Assembly (NCBI GenBank): GCA_019614645.1
Contig: JABWDB010000001.1
Span: forward strand, 4,278,001 to 4,342,000
Direction: 5' to 3'
Origin: Stratiolaelaps scimitus
Lineage: Eukaryota; Arthropoda; Arachnida; Mesostigmata; Laelapidae
Length of the DNA: 64,000 bases
Shown: positions 27,219 to 39,947 of the stretch, in pieces
Position numbering within the stretch: the stretch's first letter is position 1
Layout of the letters: every line of letters starts with the position of its first letter
The notes under the pieces: generated by a model
What the model was told of the DNA's origin: nothing
Seen by the model: the letters and a program-made list of their open reading frames with translations, nothing else
The model's database searches: none
Made by a program: the position numbers and the translations under genes

Positions 27219-28889
27219 AGATTCGAACAGGTCCACAGAGTTGCTTGTGTTGACACAAACAACGAATGTATGTGTGTACGGATATTGTCTAGCTAGCTTC
27301 ACACAGCGACGTATTCATATCACTATTTGATCACCACCTCCCTGCTCTCATTTAACGTTTATCGAAGGAAGTGACACACTCGACTAACTTTAGAACTGTA
27401 CACGAATGATAAGCGGTGCCAGTAGAAATCGAAAACTTCTTTTGAGCCTGAAGAAGTTTTCCCCATCCCTGAACTGGGATGTTAGTACTGGAAACAGGAT
27501 GTAGTATGATCGAAAGAGTTTAAACTTTCGATAGATTTCGCGAGTCTGACAACACCACCAAGCTTCAAGCAGAATTTTGCACGTCTCGTGGTGGATCGCG
27601 ATACACATTCGCGTCCTGTAGCTACGAAACCCAGCGTATAAGCAGATGTGCCTTGTAGAGCGGTGCCGTGCAGGGCGCTATAATCACTGATTGGTACGGA
27701 CGTGTGTGTGCAATGCAGGATGAGTGATATAGGTGATACTCACGAGACGCTGTCGGATTGATGGCTTCCAATGGCGATTCAATTTGTTCTCCCCAACTCC
27801 CCAACGCCTAGCAACACTGATGCTAGATTTATATTTTACTGAACGTTTGTATTAGTTTAATTGAAATATCGTATGGTTTATGATACAGGAATTATTAGTG
27901 GCCTCGCTATGGCGAACGACCCCCCCACGTCCCATTTGACGCATTGAATGTGCGTGGCATACAAGTTTCAGCAAGCACTCTTCCAATTAAACTTATGAGC
28001 ACATAATAATTTATGCGTTAGTATACTATCACATATTATATGTTCCATCATATGTAGAGGTTGTAGGTGGGGTGACGTGCATACTAAATCGTGATACCAC
28101 ACAAAGACAATTAACAAGTGTAACTAATAGTAATATAATGTCATCATAATAAACCTCATTTCATTATGTTCGCAGCGTATATACGGCAATACCATTACGT
28201 ATCGTCATCATCATAATCATGATAGTCGTGTATCATCTATGCTTCTATTTGTAGCTTCGAAAATTATTTCACGCTTGAAAAAGGCTATATGGTCGTGACG
28301 CTCGCCTTCGTCTGAAGAATCCGCCCGAGATTCCTTCCCCACCGGATCTTTCTATTTCTCAATTTGTCGACATCCCACCTCAAATGACTTCGCGTCGGGC
28401 GCTTGCAGCCGGCCATACAGCATTCACATTCGACTCGGTGGGTAGGCGTTCATTGTCTACGCTGTTCGCCTTAATGAATAATCTAACAGCCTCCCATTAC
28501 GATGGCGAAGGATCCCCAGACGCCAACCGGCATTCGAGTACAGTCAGCGTCGGCAAGTGAACTCTCCTTAGCGAGCCGACAGCGGCAACAGTACGCCATA
28601 GATATATGTGGATGGGACAACTACTCAAGGAAGAGCAAGTTTAAGTCACAGATAGACCGCATGAATGCCTTACTGATGAGCGTGCATTATTGCTATGGCT
28701 GACTTAGATCAGAAGGACCTTGGCCGTTGGCCTCCTTGCATTGGCCTCGAACTTTCAATTCGGTCCCATAAATCCTACGATGTATCCGGGAACGACTCGA
28801 TGTGCTTACAAATCAACGTGGTTGGATGCTTAATTCACAGATCTGGCTCTTGGCTACTTTTTCCATGTGGAATTTTGTGATACTTGCTG

Positions 28890-29316
28890 TTTTCGTATGT
28901 ATCAACGTCGATTCTGAAGTTCACATCGAAGGCAAATAGTGCCGTGTCCATGTTATCCTGCTTCATTGCAGCCAATTTAGAAAAAGGAAATACTGTGATT
29001 GCTCCTTACCTAGATGTGACCAAAGCATTTGCTTGTATGTATCTGACATTCTGATCAAGTTCTTCGAAACACAAGTTAGATACGATAAATGAACAATCTA
29101 TTGCATCAGTTCCTACCTGTGAGAGAGGAAGTTAAACGTTCGGATTGGCGATGTCACTTTGTGCGGAAGAGACGGGTTGCTCTTGGAGTCCCCAAGGGGA
29201 TAAGCTTGGGCCCTTCTCTCTATACTGTATACCTGAATTCAATTTTAAACTTTTCTGGAAAAAAATGCCCGGGAATTATATGTGTGGCCTGTGCAGGCGA
29301 TGCAACTATTCTCTAA
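28890..29316 (+). pseudogene. LINE reverse transcriptase core, degenerate
   Basis: Fragments in shifting frames spell the core of a non-LTR retrotransposon reverse transcriptase. Near 28990-29035 is PYLDVTKAFAC, the LDLSKAFD-type motif with one catalytic Asp kept and the following Asp replaced by Ala. A frameshift near 29040 leads to SDILIKFFETQ. The last frame (29089-29316) has ALGVPKGISLGPSLYTVYLN, the G-V-P-Q-G-S-x-L-G-P motif, and then CAGDATIL in place of Y-A-D-D-T-x-L, with one catalytic Asp lost. The clade cannot be told from this short stretch. The copy is dead and truncated at both ends as far as can be read. Confidence 0.8.
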
Positions 29317-31191
29317 ATCATCAATAAGCAGGATCTTTTCGGCTCTGTTGGTTAGTTTTTCAAAAATTATATAAATTTCATACATAGCATCCATTGATCC
29401 TTGAATCTTTCCATCAATATAGCAATCACTAGGTGTTTAAAAACTCGCAGTGTCAGATTAGCTCCTTTGATAACTGAGTGCGCATCAAGAGTGTAATTAC
29501 ATACTATTCTTGGATTACCGTAGATTAGAAGGGGCATAGTAGGCTAGGAGAAAGGTCCACAATAGGACCTTTACGATAGTTAGAACATTATTTGAACTCC
29601 AATCTCGTATGTCTATATGGGGATCAACCTTTGGGGGATATAGATCCCCGTAATCCAAAATGCTTCCAGGACAATGCTATTATGTAATAGTTTAGTTCGC
29701 TTTAAATCGTAGTGAAGATCTCCCTCTACCAAGTGTTGATAAGATTCAAGCGCTTTTACTAAAGTTAGTGGTCTCATTAACATCAACTTCGTCGCCCTGG
29801 TACAATACAATTCAAAACTGGGGTTTATTCGCGGAACGGCAGACGTTATAACGGTAAAGTTCTCAGAGATAATGGGGGGAAGAGATCTTCATCCGAATTC
29901 TGTACCTCGGTACCTTAAAAACAAGAAGCGCAAAGGACACGCATCGTGTAAATGTTTTCCCTTGGGAACAACTCGGAGGTGGTGAGAACCTGAGGTGAAG
30001 GACTGGCGACCGATCGTTGCGGTGTCCCGGTACTAACCTCTCTTCATGCGAACCCGATGCGACCGACCTTGACAGCCTGCCGTCTTCCCGGAAGGTACGA
30101 TCTGAACCAGTTAATAGTGATTGGCATGCAGCCCAGCCACTATAGCATTTGCGTGAATATCGAATGGCTTAGTGAGAACTGTCAACAGACTCCTGTATTC
30201 ACATTGTAAATGTATGGAGCACTATTCCCAATAGCATAACGAATAATTTGTTTATCAATAAATCCGAAAGTCAGGGAACCGTTTATGTCCCCATCGTGAG
30301 GAATACTCTGATACTGTCTTTCACATTGTTGACTCTTAACTGAGGGCTCATAGAGAACGAATACATTATCCTATTAAGCGTATGCGATATCTAATATGAT
30401 AATGATAATAATAATAATATGCTGTCAACTATGTCTTCTTCGATACCAGCCGAGTTACCGAAAATCTGTCAAGTATTTATCTTCATGCAATAGAGAGCTG
30501 TCGAGTTCGACCTGGAGAGCGGTGGCTGTCTGTGCGCCCTCATAGTTTTCCCCTGCCATCGTAGACAATTGTGAAAGCCCATTTAAAACTTCCATTGAAA
30601 ACTGTGTTATGCCAAACAAAAAGTATGGCCTTGAACCTAAATGACGTGCTGCCTCCCATTCGTTCGCTAACGGCAGAGCTCAATTTTCGAAATCTCTACT
30701 CGATCGTTTGTTCTTTAGCGCTAACGGGTAAAGGGTGACTTATTGTACCATCTGACATATTCCAAAAGCTCGACATCGGCGCAAATCTTCGTCGGCTCCT
30801 TCGCCATAAGGAGCAGAATCTGCTGTTTATAGACAAGCCGTTTGTGCGAACAGCCCTCGTACTCTGGCATAGAGGTCGTGCGTGCACGGCCGACTCCATG
30901 CCTGTAATGATCGGCCTCGGTCTCTTCGGCCACCTAAGTGGTTGGCGTTGGTCGAATCCAGGCAAAAGTTGGCCTTGCTCAATTAATCATGAATAGGGGG
31001 AGAGTGTTAAGATACCTCAGGGGACTCATCGTTAAGCGGGCTCAAGGCGAACCACTTACAAGCCAAAAGTGTGGTGCGAGACAGGCAAACAGACAGACAA
31101 CAGCAATAGCCGAGAGGAAATGATACCCGACGGTTGAAAGCAGACGTGATGACACATGGCAACGTTCGTCCTCCGTATAGACGTGCTATCG

Positions 31192-31206
31192 GAGAGAGAG
31201 AGAGAG
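31192..31206. repeat. (GA)n microsatellite
   Basis: 15 bases of GA. Confidence 0.9.
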
Positions 31207-31498
31207 ATCGTACGTAGAAGTAAAGTGTGAGCCATACTGATAGTTAAGTTCTTGATGGGCTCGAGTCGTCGGCATTACGCATAAATGACAATGATGTGTG
31301 ATCTAAAAATAGGCTGAGCACACATAATTACCGTAACAGCCAGCGCTTTGTGCCCCGACCCTTTGATCAAAAACCAACCGCGTTTCAGCTGTCATTCGTT
31401 GAACTTGTCATTAAAGGAGGCATCTATTGGATTTCTTTTGGACTTGGATTTCTTTTCTGCCTTTCTTTATCTGTGGATTCTTGGACGAAAATAACCAG

Positions 31499-31573
31499 AG
31501 GTGGCCCCGAAAAGTCTTCATCGTAATACGTAAAGGTCAAGTGCGAAGGCCTGTCAAATAGGGGACCGGTTAG
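31499..31573 (+). repeat. Dispersed short repeat family 2, copy 2
   Basis: GGTGGCCCCGAAAAGTCTTC, then GAAGGCCTGTCAAATAGGGG, matching the first half of the copy at 27062. Confidence 0.55.
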
Positions 31574-32106
31574 AGGGAAGTTGTGATACATTGTTATGGT
31601 GGCCCTTACCGAGACCCTGAGTAAAATTTGCTCAAAAGGCTGGCCTATAGTCGAGTAAATCTATTAAGTTGATTATAGAGTGTTCAGGTTACTCTGTTCT
31701 TGCTTCTGTTACCATTATTTATTTGTAGATGAATTTGAAGTCGAAGGTTAAAATGCTTGCGTGCAAGAAACTCTGTTATTGGACTGACTTTTGGTGACTT
31801 GAGAGAATCATTCTTAGCACTGGAGACCCGAGGAAAATTTTAAATATTGGAGAGGGCACCAGGTCGACAACAGTTGTGGACAAAATGAATGTTTTTTCAA
31901 CTATACGATTAATAAATATATTCTAGTGTGATATAAGAATTGTGATTGCATGAATGTCGTTTGATAGACTGTATAATTATTATTATAGGGTATCTTTTTA
32001 GGGAAAAAAATATGCTTTTGTTCGGGCTATATGTGTAGCATCAAGCGAAGAAAACTCAACAGCGCAATTATTTCAACTGTTATTATCATCAATTGATTCA
32101 CTACTG

Positions 32107-32280
32107 TATTCCACAAAGTTCCATAAATATTCCACAAAGTTCCACAAATATTCCACAAAGTTCCACAAATATTCCACAAAGTTCCGCAACTATTCCACAA
32201 AGTTGCACAAATATTCCACGAAGTTCCACAACTAATCCACAAAATTCCACAACTGATCCACAAAATTCCACAAATATATG
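32107..32280 (+). repeat. 21-bp minisatellite, about eight units
   Basis: Tandem units of TTCCACAAAGTTCCACAAAT plus A, each made of two similar halves (TTCCACAAAG and TTCCACAAATA). Units mutate toward the right (AATCCACAAAATTCCACAAC), and isolated halves persist to about 32355. As 21 is a multiple of three, both strands stay open: the plus frame 32093-32326 reads as an IPQSSTN heptad repeat and the minus frame as GTLWNIC. That open frame follows from the repeat and is not evidence of a gene. Confidence 0.9.
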
Positions 32281-32867
32281 TTCCACATTAAATGTTTCAC
32301 ATGTATTCGACAAATATAATCCATAAATATTCGACAATGTTCCACAAACGTTCCGCATAGTGCTATTAAAAGTCTCTATTTGAATGAGGAGCTCCTGTCC
32401 TTTAACATTTATATATTCTAACACACTTTGCGTATCCATAAAGCTAGCTCAAAGATCAAACCTTACATTGCTACCCAAAGAGTCTAGTGTGACAGACTCG
32501 AGGAGAATTAAGTCTGTAAGGAATATTTCGCAAAAAGTAAACAAGCCAACTCGCACTAACATCGACGCTCTTGCCTGTGGGTGCGAGCATTGTTAGGTTC
32601 AGCAGGTGGAAGTAATCCTTATTATAACAAGCTTAACATGTAAAGTCGAGGAAAGTCTCGTCCAAACTTCTTCATCGCACGAAATCTAGAGATCAAAGAC
32701 TTCCTCGGACATCTGCAGACTGCTTGCGGTTTCAGGCAGCATCTACCAGGGAATGTACGACGCAAAAATTGCTCACTCGAACATGACCCAGCAGTGGTGG
32801 GTAGATCCAACTGGCGGGCGGAGTAATAGAATCATGGAAGGACACTGTGATACTATGATACTGTAAT

Positions 32868-33205
32868 AGAATTGTGCTAGATGAACTAAAGCAGACGACT
32901 GCTAAGAAGAGGAACAGCTGCCTAGTACACAGTGGTACCTGTACAGCCGTCGTCGAGACGCCAGGCGAGCGTATTGCGAGCCTGGTCCGTATTCTATGCA
33001 AAGTAGCCAGTGAATTCAATGAGACCAACCTTATTGGCTGTCATACGCTCCGGGAACAGTGGGAAACCATCAGCAATTCGATGGAGCCGGAACGTCCCCA
33101 GCAAATGTCCCCGTGTGCGTATTTTGCAATGTCGCCTAGACTCTGTGCGAGACAAGGTCATCAAGGTAGCGCGAGTGACACTGTCTGTCTATCTATGAAA
33201 GGCGG
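32868..33205 (+). pseudogene. LINE ORF1-like remnant (uncertain)
   Basis: Two overlapping plus frames share a pattern reminiscent of the ORF1 RNA-binding protein of LINEs: RIASLVRILCKVASEFNETN, then CHTLR in the first frame, and SVRDKVIKVARV in the second after an apparent frameshift near 33045. In that family a valine-rich L-C helix, an H-R-L-type motif and a R-D-K-V-L-x-A-R ending occur in this order. The similarity is short and unaligned. It may be unrelated. Confidence 0.27.
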
Positions 33206-33962
33206 ACGCTGATCAAGTGGATGGAGGTACCAAGGTCATCGAAAGCTCGCTACAATCAGCTTACTGCGTGCTTCTCAAAACGTGCAGGATGTAGAGGGGA
33301 GTCGCTGGCTGAAACGGGCGATTGGTCAAGTGTGCAAATTAGTGACAAATGCGCAATAGAACGAAGCAAAACTTACATTCAATCGTATCGATTCTAGCGC
33401 TTGGTGTTTTGTATAAAGATGCATGGATATGTATGTTTGCATTTAGATTATCATCTAATATAACAAATACATTCGGCTATTACTGGAGAGCTAAATATAT
33501 GTTTGGAAAAACTCGAGTCCAAAATGTGTTCCTAAGAGAACCAATGTTATTGTTATTTTGATTATTTTTCGTGTGTGGGCCTGACTTGGCGAGAACACAC
33601 AATTATGAGAGAGACATACCTGGAATAAGATGAGATCCGTGTATAAAAATAAAAATATAAAAACAACCCCCGGGAAGGAATAAGGTTTATAAGGTCGTTG
33701 GAAACTCAGTAAAATATGTATCCGTTTGGCTCGTTATTTCGCCCAATAGTGGAGAATCTGTTGAATATGCAAATGCGGCCGTTGCTTAATTTTACGAGCT
33801 TTGCAGGATCTATACAAACTTGAATTTATAACAGACATTCGGCTTTGCTCCTTCTGTCATTTGATCGGATATGGTGTTCTGCGAGAACGGTTGAAAATTT
33901 ATGGAAAATCTATATGTGAAAGTTCGATGGTCTCAGATCTGTTCGGGCAAAATAAATTTTCC

Positions 33963-34025
33963 GGGCTGACGCCCAGCAAATATTTAACGGTACTGCCTTC
34001 GGCACACAGGTGCACGGATTCGAAC
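33963..34025 (+). other. Isolated B-box-like tRNA remnant
   Basis: GGATTCGAACCCC near 34016 is a strong polymerase III B-box match. About 45 bases upstream is GACGCCCAGC, a poor A box. Probably a decayed tRNA-derived repeat. Confidence 0.3.
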
Positions 34026-35010
34026 CCCGCAGTTATATATTTGCACCCGATAGATCTGTTCGAGTATTTTTGAGATTAAGTGTAGTCGTGTCTTGAGATC
34101 AGGAAAAAATCGCAATGAAATCAAAGGGTAACCTCAACGAGGTAAGAGGTTAGTGTTTCAAGCCAACGGGTTACTTGGAACGCGGAGACAGAAGAATGGG
34201 ATAGCTACTGTAGCGGAACGGGATGACTAGACCAAGGAGTGGAGTCATCTAATTAGGGTCATTGGTTGCTAGTCAAGGAAACAGTGTAAAGAAGCAGCGT
34301 AACCAAATAACGGAAGCAGTGTCCTGGGGCAACGGCATTAAGCTAACTGAAAGACTGGAACAATGCATTAGAGTAGCTGAAACACCGTTGATAATCATAA
34401 CGAGATACATGAAAACTGTGACAAAGAAGCATCATTAGGGCTAGATGGCAACAGAACGGCAAAATTATAGCCTGGTTTATGGCGATGATTTCATAAGCCG
34501 AAGTAGCGCCTCTGAAGTGCCAGTTCCTGGCCTTGAGAAGAGGGAGAGGTCTTAGCGGGTGCAAGGGACACCCTGCCGGCGAATACCCGGAAGAAGTGAA
34601 GCCGCTATGAGCAACGCATTTTCTCTCAGACCTCTACAAAGAAACAAAAGTCCGAGGCTGAGAGGAAAATGTGCTTGAGCATAGGTGTGAATTATTCTTC
34701 ATAGTGGGCCAATATGCTCAGGTGTGATGCGGTTCGTTAGGATACAGATCGAGCGGCGTCAGCCACTCTACATAAGGGGAACGAAATTGAACGTCCGGAA
34801 AAAAGGTCGACTTTTTCCATTTCTCCCATAGGATTGAATGTTGTGTCTCTTGTGGGGAAACGGTTGCGGCTTCGCGAAGCGTGTGAATGCGGACGTCCCT
34901 TCGTTTCTCAAGCTCTACGCAAGTTGTACAAACGTATAATGTTTTATTGCTTATATTGAAATAGCTGTTCCCTTCGATAATAGAATACCCGCAATGGGAT
35001 CCCGTTGGTC

Positions 35011-35032
35011 AGCTCCTCGGAGACGAGGAGCT
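35011..35032. repeat. Short hairpin, 9-bp stem
   Basis: AGCTCCTCG (35011-35019) pairs with CGAGGAGCT (35024-35032) around a GAGA loop. Confidence 0.6.
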
Positions 35033-36170
35033 CGCACAGTTCCCGGGAACGGGGATTCCTGTACTTTCGTGTCACCAGGGACCCCGTCGTGCCATCGGTA
35101 CGCCAACGCCTAAGTTTGCTACATAGTAACCCGTTACTATAAAATGTCCCTTAGGAAGCAGTGATGATAGGCCACATGACCACGACGCGGTCGTCATAAC
35201 CGGTGATAACCCGGTCACGCCGAGACGGGAACTTTGCCATACCCTAAATAGGACAACGGCGTAACTTAAAAAGGATAACGGATCAACGGTGGCAAACTAA
35301 AGGGCTAACTAGGTTTACCGAATGGGAAATTTTCAGCAGCAGGATTTTACTGCACCAGGAGAACGAGATCGCTGCAAACAAAAGGAGCATGATGAAGACC
35401 ATATCGGGAAAGAGTGGAACAATGACCTACATTTAGCCTGGGTGCCCATCGTCGAAATCTATGCATGCGCGATGTGGTCCCATACAAGATACAGATCAGG
35501 CGACAGCGAAGCTCGGTGCGGGTATTGTAGATATGCTATGCTCTGAAGTTCATATGTTTTAATGCATATGCCGACAATCTAGCAAATGACTCGACGACGG
35601 CTTATGTAATACAACCGATTAATAAGAAATAAGCTGACGCAAAAGCATACTCTTGTATTCCAAATCAATTTCCTAGTGTATTTTTGTGCATCCATCCTAT
35701 AGTCGACACGGAATAGCAGAACGCCATTTGTTGGGTACGACTGAATCAGGGGGAAGCTGATTTTGATTCTTTTATTCTCGATGTGAATATTCCATTTGAG
35801 GTTGGTACGAGAAATTAAGAATCTAAAGGAACTGTTTATGTACAACATTTGTATCTATCACCATTTTCCGATTTGATGGGGCAGTCACAGTTAAAATGCA
35901 ATAAAATTTATAATGTCATAGTTACTTCCTCCTTGATCGTTTGTTGTTAACTATCGTTGTGGTATCCTCGCGGTGAATAAATCGCCATCGTTAGTAGTAT
36001 ACTGCAAGAATTATTATTATAATATTATTACCCAAATTAAGTTAATAGTCGCCATAATTTGGCCAGCGGCTGAATTATATCGCCATTATTTTGATGGGCT
36101 GGCTGTGCTTTTTTTTTGCGCGCTCGCGAGCAGCAGCTCTATGCAGTAATTCGGTTTCAGCCTTAAACCT

Positions 36171-36596
36171 TTATGTTTTCTTGTTGTCTTTTGTCATCAG
36201 CTGAACGGCAGCCCGTAGCGACATTGAAGCCGACACCAGCCTCGGACATTTGTCCAATTTGCTGCCGAAAATTCTATTCATGAATACGTGTGTTTGCATG
36301 AGGTTGGTGTCGGTTGCATTAGAATTCCATTTTTTCACCCGCTCGTTTTTCTGGGAGGAGAATTCCACCGGGGTAAAATCATACGTGGCAGGGAACCAGT
36401 GAGAGGCCATTGTTTTCTCTATAATAATGAGGTCGGCACCGTGTAAGCCCTGCCTGATGTGGGAGCATAACTCAACACCGGGCCACTCAGGACGCAGGCG
36501 GTCGAGGTAAGGGCGTCCGAGTTGAAAACTCAAATTCTCACTCGGGTCGAGTTTCCGACCAAGGTCACCAGGGCACGGAACCACGAACGCAAGCAT
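36171..36596 (-). pseudogene. Possible ionotropic-receptor ligand-lobe fragment
   Basis: An isolated 141-codon frame of protein-like composition. The middle reads EWPGVELCSHIRQGLHGADL, then III, then YDFTPVEFSS. This resembles the first ligand lobe of ionotropic receptors, where a W-x-G is followed by a G-x-A-D-L/I stretch and then an aromatic-aspartate-phenylalanine segment before the first membrane helix. An in-frame TAG lies just upstream of the ATG. No membrane segments were found downstream on the same strand, so if this is a receptor piece it is a truncated one or a single exon. It could equally be an unknown gene or chance. Confidence 0.3.
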
Positions 36597-36774
36597 ATTC
36601 CTTTCCTATTGGACAACATGTTTGTAACCTGCTGTGACAATTTGGCCCGATTTGGCGCTATATCATATAATATTATACTGTATGTATATAATTAATATTA
36701 GAATAATATAGGTCGTATTTTGGAAACGAGATTGTCTAAATACGTTAGCACCTTTCTCTCTCTGTCGTATCGCA

Positions 36775-36777
<3 letters not shown>

Positions 36778-36822
<45 letters not shown>
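36778..36822. repeat. (TA)n microsatellite, longest in the window
   Basis: 45 bases of uninterrupted TA. Confidence 0.95.
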
Positions 36823-36824
<2 letters not shown>

Positions 36825-37390
36825 CACTGAACACGTTATAGCTCGTACGAAACCGCCAATAACCCGTCAAAGCAGATTCGTTGGTAATCAGCTGATGAGT
36901 CGAAGACGCGCTTCATATGTCAAGTCAACATGGACGTATTTCAAAATCGTATAATCTTAACGATGAATGAACGAATGAGTGAGTAAATAAATAAATCGCA
37001 ACTTGAGGGGTCCGTATGTAGGCGAGGGTCACTTTGTTGTCGTTCATTGTTTCGCAGTGAAAACAAAGAATGCCTAACGACTGGGTGGAACTTCCCCCCC
37101 CGATCCAGCGCGACGGTGGGTGGCCTCGAGTGACGATAGGATTCAGCGATATCTTCACATTCTTCTATTATGACTACGGGTGGATGGTGGCCCACACGAA
37201 TACACTGCTCGTGGAGATAACAGTATCGTATATGACGACATTCTTTGGCGCAAGCTACCGCAAAGCTGTAAGTTCTTTGACGTGATCTTGCTTCCGTATA
37301 CTTACCAGTTAGAATATAAATCGGTGTCTGGTATGACGAATGCTAAATGATGACAATAGTAATTCGTGATGTAACAGTAATAATGAGAAT

Positions 37391-37463
37391 AATAAATAGG
37401 GGTCGGACCGGAATTCAGTTGCTGCCTAATAAATAGGGACCGGTCGCCGGATTCAGTTGCTGC
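37391..37463 (+). repeat. 37-bp direct duplication
   Basis: AATAAATAGGGGTCGGACCG... at 37391 is repeated with few changes at 37428 (AATAAATAGGGACCGGTCGC...), both ending ATTCAGTTGCTGC. A simple tandem duplication. Confidence 0.75.
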
Positions 37464-37840
37464 GAATTTGCTATCGTTTTTTAGCCAACTTAGGCTCTAA
37501 ATAACTCAGTTACAATTCGTGGCGATAATTGAAATTGATTGACAAAGTGCCGAACAAAATAGTCGGTAAAAACAATTAAAATCAATGCGTACCAATGTCT
37601 ATTATGGTTGGACAGCCTCAACTTCGTTCAACCTTGGCCAGCTCCTAAGTAGTGGCTCAGTTAGCTAGCGGCTAGCGGAAAGGAGTCGAAGTTTACGTAC
37701 GTTTCACGTGTTAGATGTGTCAAGCCGTCAGCTGAGTGGGCAATTTCGTTATATCAGAGCTGAGGTCGATGTTTACGATCTGCTGTGTCAGGCTCCGGGT
37801 TTGTTTAGCGCGTTCGTCGCAGCTCTTAACAATGCGAACT

Positions 37841-38242
37841 TCATGTCGAACCTCTATGTGTACAGGACCAAAGGTGTTCAGTTGTTAAGGGACCACACCG
37901 TTGCTTAGGCTTAGGCACTGGAGTATACAACGCACTAAAGCCCCCTCCCGAGCTTGTTACATCGAAACGGAAAACACTACAGAGCAAGCGTACGACTGTC
38001 CAGGCTCCAACAATGCCACCGATCACGGCTGCACGTGCTAAAGCATCGATTAGGCACGCACACCTTTTGACCATTTGATCGCGTTGCGGACGATTTAAAT
38101 GGGAGCCCTCATGTCGTGGATAAGTCCCCATCGAAACAGCATCAGCCCTTGCCGCCTTCTCTTTGAGCAGGCCAACGAGATCGCAAATGTAATTTGCGTA
38201 CCGCTCGAGAGCCCTGTTCACCATCCCTTTACTGTACTCCAC
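37841..38242 (-). other. Unassigned 133-codon frame with one hydrophobic stretch
   Basis: Starts at a true ATG (MEYSKGMVNRALERY). It has one strongly hydrophobic segment, ALARAAVIGGIVGAWTVVRL, near residues 69-88, that could span a membrane. No family was recognised and no splice or polyadenylation signal was confirmed. The opposite strand is partly open as well. Confidence 0.22.
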
Positions 38243-39050
38243 ATATGGTACACTAGTGGTGCCTTAAAATTCCTCAAAGGGCAGGGCTTTATCTTCTACA
38301 GTAGCACATTTAATTTTTTAGGTCGCGCTCGCATTGACATTATCTGTCTCTCTCTCCCACACACCTTCATCGATATTAAGTTTCTGTTGGTGTGTCGCGC
38401 GAAAATTTGAAAACGCTGGCGATTTCACATGTTTCGTATACTCACACATACACTTTTGCATGCCTAAACCTACGGGGAGCGGCGGCATTGCAGCGCATTG
38501 TGGCCTACTGCCAATGCGGATGTATTTGCTTTGGCCGAAACAATTCCTTCGCGCATTGAACGCTGAATGTGAGGATGGCTGCGCTGAATGTGAGGACAGG
38601 ACAGGCGTTTCTTGTGATATGTCTATCCCAACATTCACAGTTAGATAGAATAGTTCAAGACAGGTACTAGGGGTTATTGTGAAACTAAACAGACATTTGG
38701 GGAAACAGTTTGTGGAAACATTAGAGGATCGAATCCCGTTTGAGACTAAGAGACGCTTATCGGTGATGTATAAAGATGCGATTTGTCTTTTTGATGCTAA
38801 CTAACAATATGGATAGCCCGATGAATTTATGGCGTCACGCTGAGTGGTTAATACCATGTTGGAGTGCTTATAAAAAAAAATTCTCTAAACCATTACATTG
38901 CATACGTAAGTATTAAGGTTCAGGACGGGACCTATGAATAAATAGAAGGACGCGTTCGGAAAAACACCGAATAATAATATCATACAAGAACGACTATCAA
39001 CAGCTAAAATCGCCGAGAAAGTGAGGTGCCCATGGCTATCTTCGGCATGA

Positions 39051-39945
39051 TGTGGGCATGAAATATGGAATGGAAGACTTTCGCAAGAAATTTTCCTCTG
39101 CCACCAGGCGGATTCTCCGAGCCTAGAATTACCCGATTATCTGCCCGTTCCACTATCCAGAAGGGCACACATCTCCGGAGCTTCGTTGAATTTCTCTGAA
39201 GAAATGGGTCATACAGTGGGCTGACCCAAGACGCCAGATCGTTCTGGTGTCGACGAATTCAATGTCTATCAGAAGAAAATAGAAGAAAGTCATAGCTCTC
39301 GAAAGCGAACGCTATATATATATTGTATATCATTGTTACATATCGCTTTTAAGAGCAACGTTCACAAAGAAACGAAAATCAAATGATTGTGCAATTCCCA
39401 TCATATGTGTATGAGGCCGTCATTACGGGCACCTTTGTAGTGATCACTTTTGTGGATGCGAATCAACTGCTGTTCAAATGAATCACCTTCGAAGTTCACC
39501 GTGGAGCCGATCACTTCAACTGTTTGATATGATAAAATTGCCTACACAATTGACGCTGATAGTATCTTCATTGTTTTCGTCATTTACGATTGGAACGAGC
39601 ATGGTACCCCACACCGGTGGGAAGACTACCAGAATAATGAATGAGCTAAAAGGGGCAGCAAACATAGTAGTAGACTCTTGGCTGCTTCTCACCTATATTG
39701 ACTTTCCAGCTGGTAATACAATGGTCGCTCGCAGGTATTGCCCGACCATCCGGAGGTCTTTTAGCGGCCTTTCCGATAAAATAACATTTCCTGACGAAAA
39801 CCAATTTGCCCCCGTCTGATCGCAATGTCTGCCGGTTGGCCGGCTCACGCGTGAATCGAATGATAACGTAAGCTTCTCGAGGCAAGCCGCTTACAGCGCG
39901 ATGGCGGGGTGTGCTCTAGTGTATATATATATATATATATATATA
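39051..39945 (+). pseudogene. Broken ionotropic receptor (first lobe to second lobe)
   Basis: Three reading frames in sequence give an ionotropic receptor in the right domain order. Frame at 39051-39224 (ends in TGA): first ligand lobe, with IWNGRLSQE, then QADS, then LSRRAHISGASLNF, matching the W-x-G, aspartate and Arg-rich signature of the lobe. Frame at about 39380-39481: a hydrophobic stretch (YVYEAVITGTFVVITFV) in the position of the first membrane segment. Frame from 39478: pore-like SSLFSSFTIGTSMVP, a third-segment match (VDSWLLLTYIDFPAGNTMVA), then second-lobe sequence GLSDKITF. A TGA at 39817 interrupts this frame, but it continues as RQAAYSAMAGCALVYIY up to the (TA)n at 39922. Each break could be a frameshift or an intron; the internal TGA at 39817 argues for a pseudogene. 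The last membrane segment was not found beyond the microsatellite. Assignment is by pattern, not alignment. Confidence 0.58.
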
Positions 39946-39947
39946 TA
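39922..39947. repeat. (TA)n inside the broken receptor
   Basis: 26 bases of TA directly after the last readable receptor codons. Confidence 0.95.

Larger units (their letters stand above)
29340..32090. other. No gene recognised; may hold more LINE debris
   Basis: The first few hundred bases follow the reverse-transcriptase fragment and could be its decayed downstream part. No motif was confirmed. (GA)n is at 31192 and repeat family 2 at 31499. Confidence 0.4.
33230..36160. other. No gene recognised
   Basis: A B-box remnant near 34016 and a small hairpin at 35011. Other frames are short and unsupported. Confidence 0.45.

Noticed and set aside
32093..32326. 77-codon repeat protein gene
   Set aside because: The frame is fully explained by a 21-bp tandem repeat.
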